Origin: Jatrophihabitans cynanchi
GTDB lineage: Bacteria; Actinomycetota; Actinomycetes; Mycobacteriales; Jatrophihabitantaceae
NCBI RefSeq assembly: GCF_027247405.1
Contig: NZ_CP097463.1
Location: forward strand, 868,001-932,000
DNA: 64,000 nucleotides
Direction of reading: 5' to 3'
This document shows positions 17,494 through 25,819 of the stretch, piece by piece (within the stretch, counting starts at the first letter, position 1; every line of letters starts with the position of its first letter). The notes under the pieces are model-generated. The model worked only from the letters and a program-made list of their open reading frames with translations. It was not told where the DNA came from and searched no databases. Made by a program: the position numbers and the translations under genes.

Positions 17494-18069
17494 ATGTCGA
17501 GCAAGAGCGCAACGGACGATGTCGAGCAGGTCGTCCGAACCCGGCTGCGCAGTCTGCGCACGACGCTCGGCCTGTCCCTCGAGGAGTTGTCCAAGCGCAC
17601 CAACGTCAGCGCGTCCACGATCAGTCGCATCGAAACGGGACATCGCACCATCAGCCTCGACGTGCTCGTCCCGCTGGCCAGGGCGCTGCAGGTCGACCTG
17701 GATGCCCTGCTCGACGTCAGCGGCGACGACGATGTCGTCATCCGCCCGAGTCCGAGCCGAAGCGGCAAACGCACCACGTGGATGCTGAGTCGGCCGACCG
17801 GTAGCACGATCGCGGTCAAGACGCGGCTCGAGCCCAGACGGCAGACCGATGAGCTACGCGTGCATCCGGGTCACGACTGGTTCTTCGTGCTGTCCGGGCG
17901 GGTCCGGCTGCGGCTCGGCGACCGCGACATCATCGTCGAGACGGGTGAGGCCGCCGAGTTCAACACGATGACCCCGCACGCCGTGTCACCCGAAGGCGCA
18001 CCTGCCGAGATCATCCAGATCTTCAACCGCGACGGCTTGCACGCCCACGTCCACAGGCAACCCGGCTAG
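17494..18069 (+). CDS. XRE-family regulator with C-terminal cupin
   Basis: The 191-aa product has an XRE helix-turn-helix at residues 15-70 (RLRSLRTTLGLSLEELSKRT with SASTISRIETGHR) followed by a cupin sensor domain at about 110-185 (FFVLSGRVRLRLGDRDIIVETGEAAEFN). The cupin binds a small ligand or metal in related regulators. Divergence from the FAD reductase-methyltransferase fusion, with a 59-bp shared promoter, makes that gene the probable target. The start at 17494 is 6 bp after TATATT, consistent with a leaderless mRNA. Confidence 0.85.
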   Translation: MSSKSATDDVEQVVRTRLRSLRTTLGLSLEELSKRTNVSASTISRIETGHRTISLDVLVPLARALQVDLDALLDVSGDDDVVIRPSPSRSGKRTTWMLSRPTGSTIAVKTRLEPRRQTDELRVHPGHDWFFVLSGRVRLRLGDRDIIVETGEAAEFNTMTPHAVSPEGAPAEIIQIFNRDGLHAHVHRQPG

Positions 18070-18099
18070 CAACCAGAGCAGGGATCGTCCGAGGACGCG

Positions 18100-18579
18100 C
18101 TACCCGTCGCGGCGCGTCCCGTCACCGACATGAAAGCCAACGAGCAACGGACATCCCGGGTGCAGCACCCGATGGAACTGCGCGAACACTGCGGGCAAAA
18201 CGTGATCCGGCACGTGGATCACCGACCAGAACGCGAGTACTCCCGCGACGGAGTCGTCGGCCAGGTCGAGGTCGGTCATCGTCCCCACCTCGAAGTCGAG
18301 GTCTGGGTAGTCGCGCCTCGCGATAGCGATCATGCCGGGCGAAAGATCGATGCCGAATGCGTCTACGCCAAGTTGGTGGAGGTAATCGGTGACGTAGCCC
18401 GGACCGCAGCCGACGTCGGCCACCCGACCGCCACCAGCATCACGCACCAACTCGGCGAACAACGCCAGGCTTGCGCGCAAGTAAGGACTCTCCTCGAGCA
18501 GGCCGCGCACCTTGTCGGCGTAACCGGAGGCGTCGGTGTCGTACGAGGTTCGCGTGTCAGACAGCCAGTTGTCGGTCAT
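18100..18579 (-). CDS. Class I SAM methyltransferase, C-terminally short, possibly decaying
   Basis: The product is about 159 aa from the ATG at 18579. Motif I is VADVGCGPGYVTDYL. AFGIDLSPGMIAIARRDYP is motif II, and VLAFWSVIHVP is motif IV. A full methyltransferase of this type normally continues about 40-50 residues past LLVGFHVGD with further strands. Here a stop follows after eight codons, and the DNA beyond is the 3' end of the convergent XRE gene, so the last strands are missing. Either the end was deleted or this is an unusually short version. A TAGTGT lies 8 bp before the ATG. Activity is doubtful. Confidence 0.6.
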   Translation of the reverse strand: MTDNWLSDTRTSYDTDASGYADKVRGLLEESPYLRASLALFAELVRDAGGGRVADVGCGPGYVTDYLHQLGVDAFGIDLSPGMIAIARRDYPDLDFEVGTMTDLDLADDSVAGVLAFWSVIHVPDHVLPAVFAQFHRVLHPGCPLLVGFHVGDGTRRDG

Positions 18580-18591
18580 CGCAGAACACAC

Positions 18592-18979
18592 TAGAGCGCT
18601 CGGAACGACTTGTCGTCGGACGGCGGCACGGAGCGATCATGTGCCGCGAGGCGACGACCTCCGACTCGATGGCCGTGCCGCTGAGCGACCATTTCAGCGA
18701 CGAATCGCATGCTTCTGCGAAGTGCCGACCGGTCGATCCCGCGCATGCTGTCGGACCCCGTCGGGCGAACAGATAGCTTGTGCGCTGCCGATAGCTGAGC
18801 TCGGCATCAAGATCCTCGCTGACTTCCGTGGCCAGTTGAATGTCGCTTGTCGGCGTCGACGACGTGGAGGAGGACTGCCACGAGGGCAGCGGCCTGACGA
18901 TGTTTTGATCAACTACTTGCGTGAATCGAGCGGCCGCGGGATCGTGACATCCGATCTGATCGCCCGTCAAGGAGTTCCG
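18592..18979. other. Intergenic stretch, no gene recognised
   Basis: About 390 bp separate the short methyltransferase and the hypothetical gene at 18980. Open frames on both strands here have biased composition and no ribosome binding site except the GGAG just before 18980. I see no repeats or hairpins worth naming. Confidence 0.4.
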
Positions 18980-19549
18980 ATGGCCGACACCGACAGCACC
19001 GCGGGACAGCACTCGAGCCGCGAGGGTCGAGAGACCGAGCCTCGCCAGCTCGAGCAGCTCCACGTCATCGGCGCCACGGCCCGGCATTACGCCGAGCAAC
19101 TCTCCACCCAAGCGCGGGCAGGTGACCCCTGCATCGACAAGATCCTCGCCTACAAGGACGCGGACGCCGCGTATCACGACGCGGTACACATGAGCTGGGA
19201 AGCGCGGCTCATGCACACCGTCTTCTACAACCAGCAGCGCTACGACATCCAGGTCCGCAGTCACGCCATCTTGCCGTCGGAAGTCGAACAGGCCGATCGT
19301 GCGATCGCGGAGGATCAGAAGCACATCGACCGGGCTGACAAGTTGACACGCGAATACGACGCGCAGGCGGGTGCAGCGCGCGTCGCCCGGCACAAGGCCA
19401 TCGAGGCGTTGAAGGAGTGCCGGAAGCACCATCCTTACGAACACGAATGCGGGGAACGCGGCGGTCCGGGCATCCGCCGTCCTGATGGCAAGTGCGCCGC
19501 GTGGGCCGACCTGGAAGGCGGCCCGGAGGTCGTGCTCGGCGGGGACTGA
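18980..19549 (+). CDS. Hypothetical helical protein (189 aa)
   Basis: The ATG follows GGAG (18971-18974) at a good distance. The protein is hydrophilic and mostly helical, with a likely coiled segment (SEVEQADRAIAEDQKHIDRA to AARVARHKAIEALKE). The His/Cys-rich end KECRKHHPYEHECGERGG could bind a metal. There is no signal peptide or membrane segment. The frame is preferred to the long opposite-strand ORF because it has a ribosome binding site and balanced composition. I do not recognise a family, and the neighbours give no context. Confidence 0.55.
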   Translation: MADTDSTAGQHSSREGRETEPRQLEQLHVIGATARHYAEQLSTQARAGDPCIDKILAYKDADAAYHDAVHMSWEARLMHTVFYNQQRYDIQVRSHAILPSEVEQADRAIAEDQKHIDRADKLTREYDAQAGAARVARHKAIEALKECRKHHPYEHECGERGGPGIRRPDGKCAAWADLEGGPEVVLGGD

Positions 19550-19816
19550 GCGGGCTGCAAGGCACGCCCCTGAACGCGCTGCCCGATCGTTACTTGGTCT
19601 TCTCTATCGCCGCACTTCTGGCTGATCGGCGACTTTCCCGTCGTCGGCAAGCTGGTCGACGGCGTGGCCGGCTACGGCGGCAAGCTCAAGGGCCAACTCG
19701 TTGTCTCCGCCGCGCCAGTCGGCGATCGTGGGTCTACGAGATGAATCCGTCTTGTGCGCTCAAGGACCGTCGTCCCATGCGAACCGTCTCGGCGTCGCCA
19801 GGTGCACGATGAGCCT

Positions 19817-20071
19817 GTGAAGCTGAAGCTGGACCTGCACGACATCTACAACCGTGGCGACGAAATCGAGCGCGCGCTTCACGCGATCATCGATGAGGCG
19901 GTCACCAAGAAGGCGCCGCTCGTCGAGATCATCACCGGTAAGGGGTCCGGCCAGCTCAAGAAGCGGGTCCTGCGCTTCCTCGACCGCAACGACATCAAGG
20001 CCGTCTATCACCGGGTCGAGAAGGACTCCGACAACTTCGGACGCGTCTTCGTCCACTTCCGCTGGAAGTAG
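19817..20071 (+). CDS. Small Smr-domain protein
   Basis: The 84-aa protein consists only of an Smr domain, the fold found at the C-terminus of MutS2 and in small stand-alone proteins. DLH (LDLHDI) at the N-terminus, ITGKGSGQLKKRVLRFLDR and the closing GRVFVHFRWK match it. Smr domains cleave or nick nucleic acids, and the DLHDI His and the GKGSG loop are the functional elements. GTG at 19817 gives the usual N-terminus; another GTG lies 15 bp upstream. It is a single gene. Confidence 0.85.
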   Translation: MKLKLDLHDIYNRGDEIERALHAIIDEAVTKKAPLVEIITGKGSGQLKKRVLRFLDRNDIKAVYHRVEKDSDNFGRVFVHFRWK

Positions 20072-20132
20072 GTCGCTGCGCGGGCCGCCCGACTGCGGCC
20101 AAGGTGCGGCGGCGGACGGTGGTACCCATGGT

Positions 20133-21038
20133 TCAGCCGTGGCCAGCGCCAGGGTCACTGAGCACCTCGCGCCAGGAGTGACGCGGGGCGAAGCCAAGCA
20201 GGTCGCGGGCCTTGTCGATCGCGTAGAAGGTCTCGTCGCGAGCCAACTTCCGGCGTACCTCCACGCCGTTGTAGAAGCGGTCCTGGATTTCCTGAGTCGT
20301 CGCAGCCACGGACATGTCGGCGTTCGCGACGTTGAAGACCTCGTAACCCAGTCCATCGGTCTGCAGGCATCGTTGCACCAGCTGCCCAAGGTCACGGACG
20401 TCGATGTAGGCGAACAGGTTGCGGCGCCGTAGCGACGGGTCAGCGAGGAAGGCAGGGAACTTCTGCGCGTACTTGTGGGGCTCGATGACGTTGTTGATCC
20501 GCAAGCCGTACACGTCCGCCCCGGTCCGCGCCTGGAACGAGCGCGCTGTCACCTCGCCGGCAACCTTCGACATCGCGTAGGCATCCTCAGGAACCGTCGG
20601 ATGATTCTCATCGACCGGCACGTAGAGCGGGCGCCGCTCGCCCTGAGCGAAACAGATCCCGTAGGTGGTCTCCGAGGACGCGAACACGATCTTGCGCACC
20701 CCCAGCCGGGTCGCGGCCTCGAGCACGTTGAAGGTGCTGAGCACGTTCGTCGCGTACGTCGCTGCGTCGGACCTCAGCAGGATCGCCGGTACCGCGGCGA
20801 AGTGCACCACAGCGTCGTAGCTCGGCTTCGACGGTAGATCCAGCTCCTCGAAGGTCGCTAGCCCGGCGAGCGCCGAGTAGGTCTCCCCTGCGTCGGTGAG
20901 GTCGACGCGAAGATCAGCGACCCCTGGGTGCCGCATCGGGACGAGGTCGGCGTTCGTGACCTGGTGGCCTTGCTCGGCGAGATACGGCGCAACGTGCCTG
21001 CCGGCCTTCCCGCTGCCACCGGTGAAGAAGATGCGCAT
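20133..21038 (-). CDS. NAD-dependent epimerase/dehydratase (extended SDR)
   Basis: The 301-aa product has the GGSGKAGRH dinucleotide loop at residues 7-15 and the YAMSKVAGE catalytic Tyr-Lys pair around 143-150. A substrate-binding C-terminal half completes an extended short-chain dehydrogenase. It resembles sugar-nucleotide epimerases or uronate dehydrogenases. The sugar is unknown and no polysaccharide cluster surrounds it. The ATG at 21038 is strongly supported by AGGAAGG seven or eight bases upstream; a longer frame has no ribosome binding site. It is monocistronic. Confidence 0.85.
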   Translation of the reverse strand: MRIFFTGGSGKAGRHVAPYLAEQGHQVTNADLVPMRHPGVADLRVDLTDAGETYSALAGLATFEELDLPSKPSYDAVVHFAAVPAILLRSDAATYATNVLSTFNVLEAATRLGVRKIVFASSETTYGICFAQGERRPLYVPVDENHPTVPEDAYAMSKVAGEVTARSFQARTGADVYGLRINNVIEPHKYAQKFPAFLADPSLRRRNLFAYIDVRDLGQLVQRCLQTDGLGYEVFNVANADMSVAATTQEIQDRFYNGVEVRRKLARDETFYAIDKARDLLGFAPRHSWREVLSDPGAGHG

Positions 21039-21332
21039 ACGTACCTTCCTACCGCGAAGGCGTGCGGCGAGTCCCACCGGCCAGGCGTTTGACAGCGATC
21101 CCAGAGACCGTCGCGAGGCCGACCAAGCCGGGAACCGACGATCGTGATGCAATCGCCGAACTCACCCCGACTCGCCGATAGGCGGTCGCACGCCTACCTG
21201 TCGTTATCGCGCAGTCCGCAAGATGATGTCGGCCGCACAGATGGATCGGTCCGATCGCAGTGTCATGCCGAAAGGTCGCGCACATCCCGTTGATCTTGAC
21301 CGGCGCTCGGCGAAGTGACCTAGCCTTGCTCG

Positions 21333-21497
21333 GTGGACTACGTGGCGTGTCCAGACGACAGCGCACACCTGAAGGTGGATCTGGAGACGCACGTTGCCGG
21401 GCAGCCGCTGATCCTTACGTGTACTACATGCGGTCGCGTATTCCGGCTCGACCGCGACGGCGTCCGAGAGATCCCTCCGGGCGAGGACTCGAAGTGA
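21333..21497 (+). CDS. Small zinc-ribbon-like protein (54 aa)
   Basis: A short frame starting at GTG 21333 encodes 54 residues with Cys6 near the N-terminus and a Cys30-x2-Cys33-Gly knuckle followed by a basic/acidic end (TCTTCGRVFRLDRDGVREIP). Three cysteines plus His12 or His20 could form a zinc site. TAGCCT (21321-21326) lies 6 bp before the GTG, with TTGACC 19 bp further up, so the mRNA may be leaderless. The size and pattern resemble small actinomycete zinc-ribbon proteins of unknown role. Confidence 0.5.
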   Translation: MDYVACPDDSAHLKVDLETHVAGQPLILTCTTCGRVFRLDRDGVREIPPGEDSK

Positions 21498-21595
21498 ACT
21501 GGTGGCGGACGACGTGCCCAGTGCCACGGACAGGTAGGCATGTGGTTCGCATGGCCTGTGCCACTGCCGGGCGCGCAGGGTCCGACCCGCACTGC

Positions 21596-22033
21596 CTAGG
21601 GCAGTGCGCGCCAGAATCGCCGGACACGACCCGGTGATTTGGGTGGCTGCCCGCCACCGTAGTGAAACGGATCGCCGTCATCGCCGACCCCGAACACCGC
21701 CATGTTTGACGGCAACGGCCCGCCCGTGAGCAGTGGCCGCGGGTCGACACCGTGTTCCATGGCGCGCCGGACGAGGTGGCCCCGGGCCTGCTCGTCGCGG
21801 TAGCCGGGGTGCAGCACGCTGCCGCTGACGACCTCGTCCCGCGGGTCGCAAGTGCCGCCGCCGATCTCATCCCGAACGCGGGCGCTGTACCGCTCGAACT
21901 CGCGCTCGAACTCCGCCTCACTGTCGTAGGCGGCGACGACGACCTCTCGACGCTCACGCCGCGTGCAGTCGAACCGCCGGTGGTAAATGACCCAACGCCA
22001 AATCGTGTCGTCGTCTGGATCAACCTCGGCCAC
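21596..22033 (-). CDS. Hypothetical protein (145 aa)
   Basis: The 145-aa product begins AEVDPDDDTIWRWVIYHRRF and contains VVVAAYDSEAEFEREFERYSA. A conserved-looking end has SNMAVFGVGDDGDPFHYGGG. It is soluble, acidic to neutral and has no signal peptide. The mid part resembles a small alpha/beta domain, and no catalytic motif stands out. I do not recognise the family. It lies downstream of the KAP/HEPN-like unit but is separated from it by 326 bp including a large hairpin, so it is probably a separate unit. Confidence 0.6.
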   Translation of the reverse strand: MAEVDPDDDTIWRWVIYHRRFDCTRRERREVVVAAYDSEAEFEREFERYSARVRDEIGGGTCDPRDEVVSGSVLHPGYRDEQARGHLVRRAMEHGVDPRPLLTGGPLPSNMAVFGVGDDGDPFHYGGGQPPKSPGRVRRFWRALP

Positions 22034-22359
22034 GCCCCAACGCTAGACGCCGAGGCAAGGCCGATCGGCGAACAGCGATTGCACTTCAGACGCACCCGAA
22101 GGCGGCGTACTCCTCTGTCGTGGCAACGCGCCGACGGGATCTGCTGCACGGATAGGTGACATCTTGACCTGTCACCCGTTCGTGCAGCAGACCCATCCGC
22201 CGCAATGCGCGTTCACGTGAACGCGATCCTGAACGTGTCGAGTCGCGCAAGAACCGTCGATATGCGTACTCGCCCGTGCACACGGACCTGCCCAGATGGA
22301 TCGATAGGGATGCCCCGAAGCGGGGTCCTATCGCACGCCAAGTGTGCGAGACGTTGGCG
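22034..22359. other. Intergenic region with a large two-tier hairpin (22136-22194)
   Basis: The stretch contains a nearly symmetric inverted repeat: TCTGCTGCACG (22140-22150) with CGTGCAGCAGA (22181-22191), then GGTGACA (22155-22161) with TGTCACC (22170-22176). The two tiers are separated by 4-nt internal loops, with an 8-nt apical loop. GGG/CCC pairs extend the base. It has no U-run, so it is not a plain rho-independent terminator. It sits 166 bp downstream of the HEPN-like gene stop. A role as transcription stop, recombination site or structured RNA is open. Confidence 0.6.
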
Positions 22360-22938
22360 TCAATTGCCGTCGCGTTCGCGAATCTGCGCTCGGAGCTGCG
22401 CGACGACGTCCGCCCTCGCGTGTGCTGGAATGCCGAGCTGCTCGATCGCCTGCTCGCATAGACGCTCGGAGATCGCGTCGGCATGGATGAACAGCTCGCG
22501 CACCTGGTCCGCATCATCGAGCATGCGCTGCATTCCTACGGTGTTTATCGAATCTTCGACGTGGTCGCGGAAGTAGCGGTGCGCCAGCCTGTTGCGCTCG
22601 TTCACCGACTGCTCCAGGATCGCCTTGTCTCCATCGCTGAGGCCCCCATACTTGCCGACGCGACGGGCCAGGTCGGACGCTGCTTTGCGGAACTGACCCT
22701 CGAACGTGCGGTCCCAGTCGGACCGTTCAGCGATGTGCCCGTTGACCTGCCGTACCAGGACGATGGCGTTGACGAGCCCGTGTTCGAAGACCTGCGCGAA
22801 GTACATCGCGAGCCCGTACCGGGCGTAGGTCTCGCGCTGGCGCGACCCATCGTCGGGCAGGTCAGCGATCGCATCGAGGGCGAGTTCCACGAAGCTGACG
22901 GTAGACCTCGGCCGAAGTGCCCGCGGTGCCCCACGCAA
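22360..22938 (-). CDS. HEPN-like protein with RNxxxH motif, coupled to a KAP NTPase
   Basis: The product is at most 192 aa and all-alpha. Residues 115-120 read R-N-R-L-A-H, an exact RNxxxH, the active-site signature of HEPN ribonucleases, which cut RNA in toxin, abortive-infection and CRISPR Csm6-type systems. It lies in a helix (EQSVNERNRLAHRYFRDHVE) after a long helical N-terminal half, as in minimal HEPN folds. The TTG start at 22938 is 9 bp past the KAP stop; a GTG 48 nt downstream is an alternative. It is the second gene of a two-gene unit. HEPN assignment rests on the motif and helix pattern and has not been tested. Confidence 0.55.
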   Translation of the reverse strand: MRGAPRALRPRSTVSFVELALDAIADLPDDGSRQRETYARYGLAMYFAQVFEHGLVNAIVLVRQVNGHIAERSDWDRTFEGQFRKAASDLARRVGKYGGLSDGDKAILEQSVNERNRLAHRYFRDHVEDSINTVGMQRMLDDADQVRELFIHADAISERLCEQAIEQLGIPAHARADVVAQLRAQIRERDGN

Positions 22939-22947
22939 CGGCGCGCG

Positions 22948-25032
22948 CTAGTCATCGTCGCCGAAGTCGGGTGGCTTCCATCCGCCCAAGTACCGATCAG
23001 CTAGGTCGATTAGGGATGCGAAATCCTCGGAGTCGTCGAAACCGCGCGCCCGATCCACGGCATCTCTGACCGCATCCTGCGATCCGAAGACCGTGACCAG
23101 CGCCTCCCAGGACAGTCGCGCCGACCTCCGGACGGCGCGACTTCCCGTCGCCTGACTCCGTATGAAGCTCCGAGCGTCGCTGATCACTGCTACGAACAGT
23201 TCGGGAGTGCCGTTGTTCTTGAGGTATGCCGGGACGTCGGCACCGAACTTGTGCGCACCGTAAAGGAGGCGGAGCAGATCGCGTTCGCCCGCCAACACTG
23301 CCGGCGGGGTAGCGACGACCTGTGCGCCCAGCTCCGTTTCCAATGCTGCGGCGTCCGCCTCGGCGACGAGCCTGTGCCCTGCACCCTCCTGGTGCCCGAC
23401 GATCGTTATCAGCTCGAGGCGTGACGACAGGTAGCGAATCTGCGGCAGCGCGGCCTTCACTATGGCGAGAACATCGTCTTCGGTTTCCAGCTTGCGGATC
23501 AAACGAAGCACAACCCGTGCGACGACGATGCGTGCATCGACCAGATCCCAGACTCCGCGCTGGCGCTCTGGGACGGATGGGAGCTTATTGAGCAAGACCA
23601 CCGATGCCGGGAGGACAGACTCCGCCCGGTACTCGTGCTCATAAGCCGTAAGCGCTGAGATGACGTCTTCCAGCAGGCTCGGCTCGATCTCGTCTAGTGC
23701 CGCCTCTAGAGCGGCTTGGTCAGTGAAATGTCCGTACAAACGTTCAGCGGCGATGAACGCGTCCATGCCCTCGCCAGCGAGTCGTTCCAGATAGCGACGC
23801 AGTATCTCACCGTGGGCAACGCGTCGCGCCTTGAACCACGAGGCGAGCCAGTCAGACCCGTGGCGACTCCCCGAGGTGTACCGCAACCCCGCAGGGAAGA
23901 GGCGCTCCATCATTGCTGAGGCGATGTCGCGATGTCCTTCGGACTCGGCCGTCGCAATCAGCGATTCGACAGCTGCCTTGCCGATGTCATCTCGGCCGGC
24001 GTGGATTGCGAACGTGTCCCGCACTTCGGTCAGGTAGGCCTGGCATCCATAGATCGCATTGAACGTATCGGGCATGAACACGCGGATCGCCTCAAGCGCT
24101 AAGAGATCGACGAGCTCGATGTCATCCTGCAACTCTCGGAGCGAGGCGTCTATCGAGCTGGCGAACCGGCGGACGTCCCGCATGTTCTTGATCAACGGCC
24201 AGACGATCTCGGATAGGACATCCGGCCAGCGAGCTTCGTCGAATCGGATGCGAGCGCCCGTGGCATCGATCGCTTCGTTCAGCACGCGTCCGAAGGTGGT
24301 CAGGAGCAGTCGCTCTGGCAGCTGCGGAATGTCTACCGTCGTCTGCATGATCTTTTCGAGGTAGTCGCGGCCGACGACGCCATCGTCAGTCAGCGCCTCT
24401 TCGACCCGGCGACGATCAAAGGCGAGCAGGTAGATCACGTTGGGGAAGCTCGCCGTGAGACGGACCAGCTTGAAGATCTCGCGCACCTCGGCCGTGGTGA
24501 GACGGTCGATATCGTCGATGACGACGACGATCGGCACGTCCAGGTCGCTCAGATGCTTGACCAGGTCGGCCCGGCGGGTCTGGATGGTGCCCTTACGCTC
24601 GTCGCTCACCTTCTTGACGTAGCCTGAAGCGCTGCGGAAGCGGGCCAGCCAGGCTCCGACGACCGGCAATCCCATGAACGGCGTGAGTAGCTGGGCGTAC
24701 GAGTCAAGCGAGTCGGCGATCGCTGTGAACCGCTTGCCCTTGAGCCGCAGCTGACCAGCCATCTCGTTGAAGAAGGACTCCATCAGCTGCTCGGCGCCCG
24801 AGAACATCCACGGGTTGAAGTCGAGTACCGGCACCGCTGGCATCTGGGCCAGGTTCTCTCGGACGAGGTTGACCAACGAGGTCTTGCCGGAACCCCAAGG
24901 ACCGAGTACGCCAAAAACATAGCCACGGCTGGCGTCGACGACACGCAGGCTGTCAGACACCGACTTGGCGACCTTGCCGCGACGAAGCAGGTCGTCTGAA
25001 GCGCTCTCGATTGGATTGTCTGCCTGAGGCAT
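22948..25032 (-). CDS. KAP-family P-loop NTPase
   Basis: The 694-aa product has Walker A GPWGSGKT (44-51), NPWMFSGAE (73-81), Walker B VVVIDDIDRL (169-178) and FPNVIYLLAFDRRRVEEAL (196-214). These belong to the KAP P-loop domain, named after Kidins220/ARMS and PifA, the plasmid F product that excludes phage T7. Unlike many KAP proteins, it has no clear membrane pair; residues 113-130 are only mildly hydrophobic. The C-terminal 400 residues are helical and unfamiliar. TTGACG lies at 25062-25067 on this strand. Several lines of this gene have fewer G+C (one sample line at 24061 counts 34 of 60) than core genes nearby, compatible with horizontal transfer. Confidence 0.75.
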   Translation of the reverse strand: MPQADNPIESASDDLLRRGKVAKSVSDSLRVVDASRGYVFGVLGPWGSGKTSLVNLVRENLAQMPAVPVLDFNPWMFSGAEQLMESFFNEMAGQLRLKGKRFTAIADSLDSYAQLLTPFMGLPVVGAWLARFRSASGYVKKVSDERKGTIQTRRADLVKHLSDLDVPIVVVIDDIDRLTTAEVREIFKLVRLTASFPNVIYLLAFDRRRVEEALTDDGVVGRDYLEKIMQTTVDIPQLPERLLLTTFGRVLNEAIDATGARIRFDEARWPDVLSEIVWPLIKNMRDVRRFASSIDASLRELQDDIELVDLLALEAIRVFMPDTFNAIYGCQAYLTEVRDTFAIHAGRDDIGKAAVESLIATAESEGHRDIASAMMERLFPAGLRYTSGSRHGSDWLASWFKARRVAHGEILRRYLERLAGEGMDAFIAAERLYGHFTDQAALEAALDEIEPSLLEDVISALTAYEHEYRAESVLPASVVLLNKLPSVPERQRGVWDLVDARIVVARVVLRLIRKLETEDDVLAIVKAALPQIRYLSSRLELITIVGHQEGAGHRLVAEADAAALETELGAQVVATPPAVLAGERDLLRLLYGAHKFGADVPAYLKNNGTPELFVAVISDARSFIRSQATGSRAVRRSARLSWEALVTVFGSQDAVRDAVDRARGFDDSEDFASLIDLADRYLGGWKPPDFGDDD

Positions 25033-25456
25033 ACCCCTATCTCCCCATCATGCACATTCGGCGTCAACCAAGATCACGCCCCGCGTGGGGGACCAAGGAG
25101 CGTCAGGGTGCGCATAACCATCACGCACACGACGAGATCAGCGCTCGCCTGGCACGCGCTAATCGGCGATCGGGTCGGTCGGCGTGATCGAACGTAGTGA
25201 ACTGCCGAGTGCCGGCGGTCGCCATACGTACGCACTAGGCGACCGGCCCGATCCGTCGATTGTGAGCGCGAGTCGCGCCCACATGGCTGCGAGCACCGCG
25301 CCGACCCGCAGGTGCTCGCATCGGGCCAGGTTTGACGTCGCGCGCCGGTCGATCGGGAGATCTTCCCGGGCCGGTGGGGAACTGGTCTCTTCTGCTCGGG
25401 AGTGTCGGACGGCGAAGCTGCTGGGCGTCCGTTACCCAGTTGCGAAGGAGCAGCCC
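25033..25456. other. Intergenic region between the KAP gene and the 25457 operon
   Basis: This 424-bp stretch separates divergent transcription units and should hold both promoters. On the minus side TTGACG (25062-25067) and GAGATA (25038-25043) are spaced 18 bp, close to the KAP ATG. On the + side a GAAGGAG (25444-25450) serves as ribosome binding site for 25457. No gene, repeat or RNA element is evident in the rest. Confidence 0.45.
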
Positions 25457-25819
25457 ATGAACACCCGAACTCTGACGGTCCTGGCGGTCGCGCTTGGCCT
25501 CGGCAATCCCATCGCTGCGATCATCACCAGCGTCGAGCACGCCCCGGACAGCGAGCCGGTCATGCTGGCCCTGATGCTGCTCCCGTGGCTGGTCGGCGCC
25601 GAACTCCTCCGGCACGGCCGGATCACCGCCGGCGCAGTCGTGGTCGGTCTGCTGTCGATCTTGGACGTGGTGAGCTTCCCGGGATGGAAGCGCACGTCCG
25701 CGTTGGACTGGACGACCCAATCGATCACGGCGCTGGCGGCTGCGGTGTCTCTCACGCTCGCAGTCGCCGTTCTGATGCGGGCGCACCACCGCACAATCGC
25801 GGCCGGAGCTGCGCGGTGA
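25457..25819 (+). CDS. Small four-helix membrane protein
   Basis: The 120-aa product has about four hydrophobic segments (TLTVLAVALGLGNPIAAIIT; PVMLALMLLPWLVGAELL; ITAGAVVVGLLSILDVV; ALAAAVSLTLAVAVLM). It probably resides in the cytoplasmic membrane. It has no recognisable catalytic motif. The ATG has GAAGGAG seven bases upstream. The stop overlaps the GTG of the next gene (GTGA at 25816-25819), and the operon continues with a secreted protein and a two-component system, so this may be a sensor accessory. The family was not recognised. Confidence 0.65.
   Translation: MNTRTLTVLAVALGLGNPIAAIITSVEHAPDSEPVMLALMLLPWLVGAELLRHGRITAGAVVVGLLSILDVVSFPGWKRTSALDWTTQSITALAAAVSLTLAVAVLMRAHHRTIAAGAAR

Noticed and set aside
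18557-19444. 295-aa minus-strand ORF opposite the hypothetical gene at 18980
   Set aside because: No ribosome binding site or motif; the + frame has GGAG and a more natural composition.
25184-25456. Upstream in-frame extension of the small membrane protein
   Set aside because: Lacks a ribosome binding site; the ATG at 25457 has GAAGGAG and gives a natural first helix.
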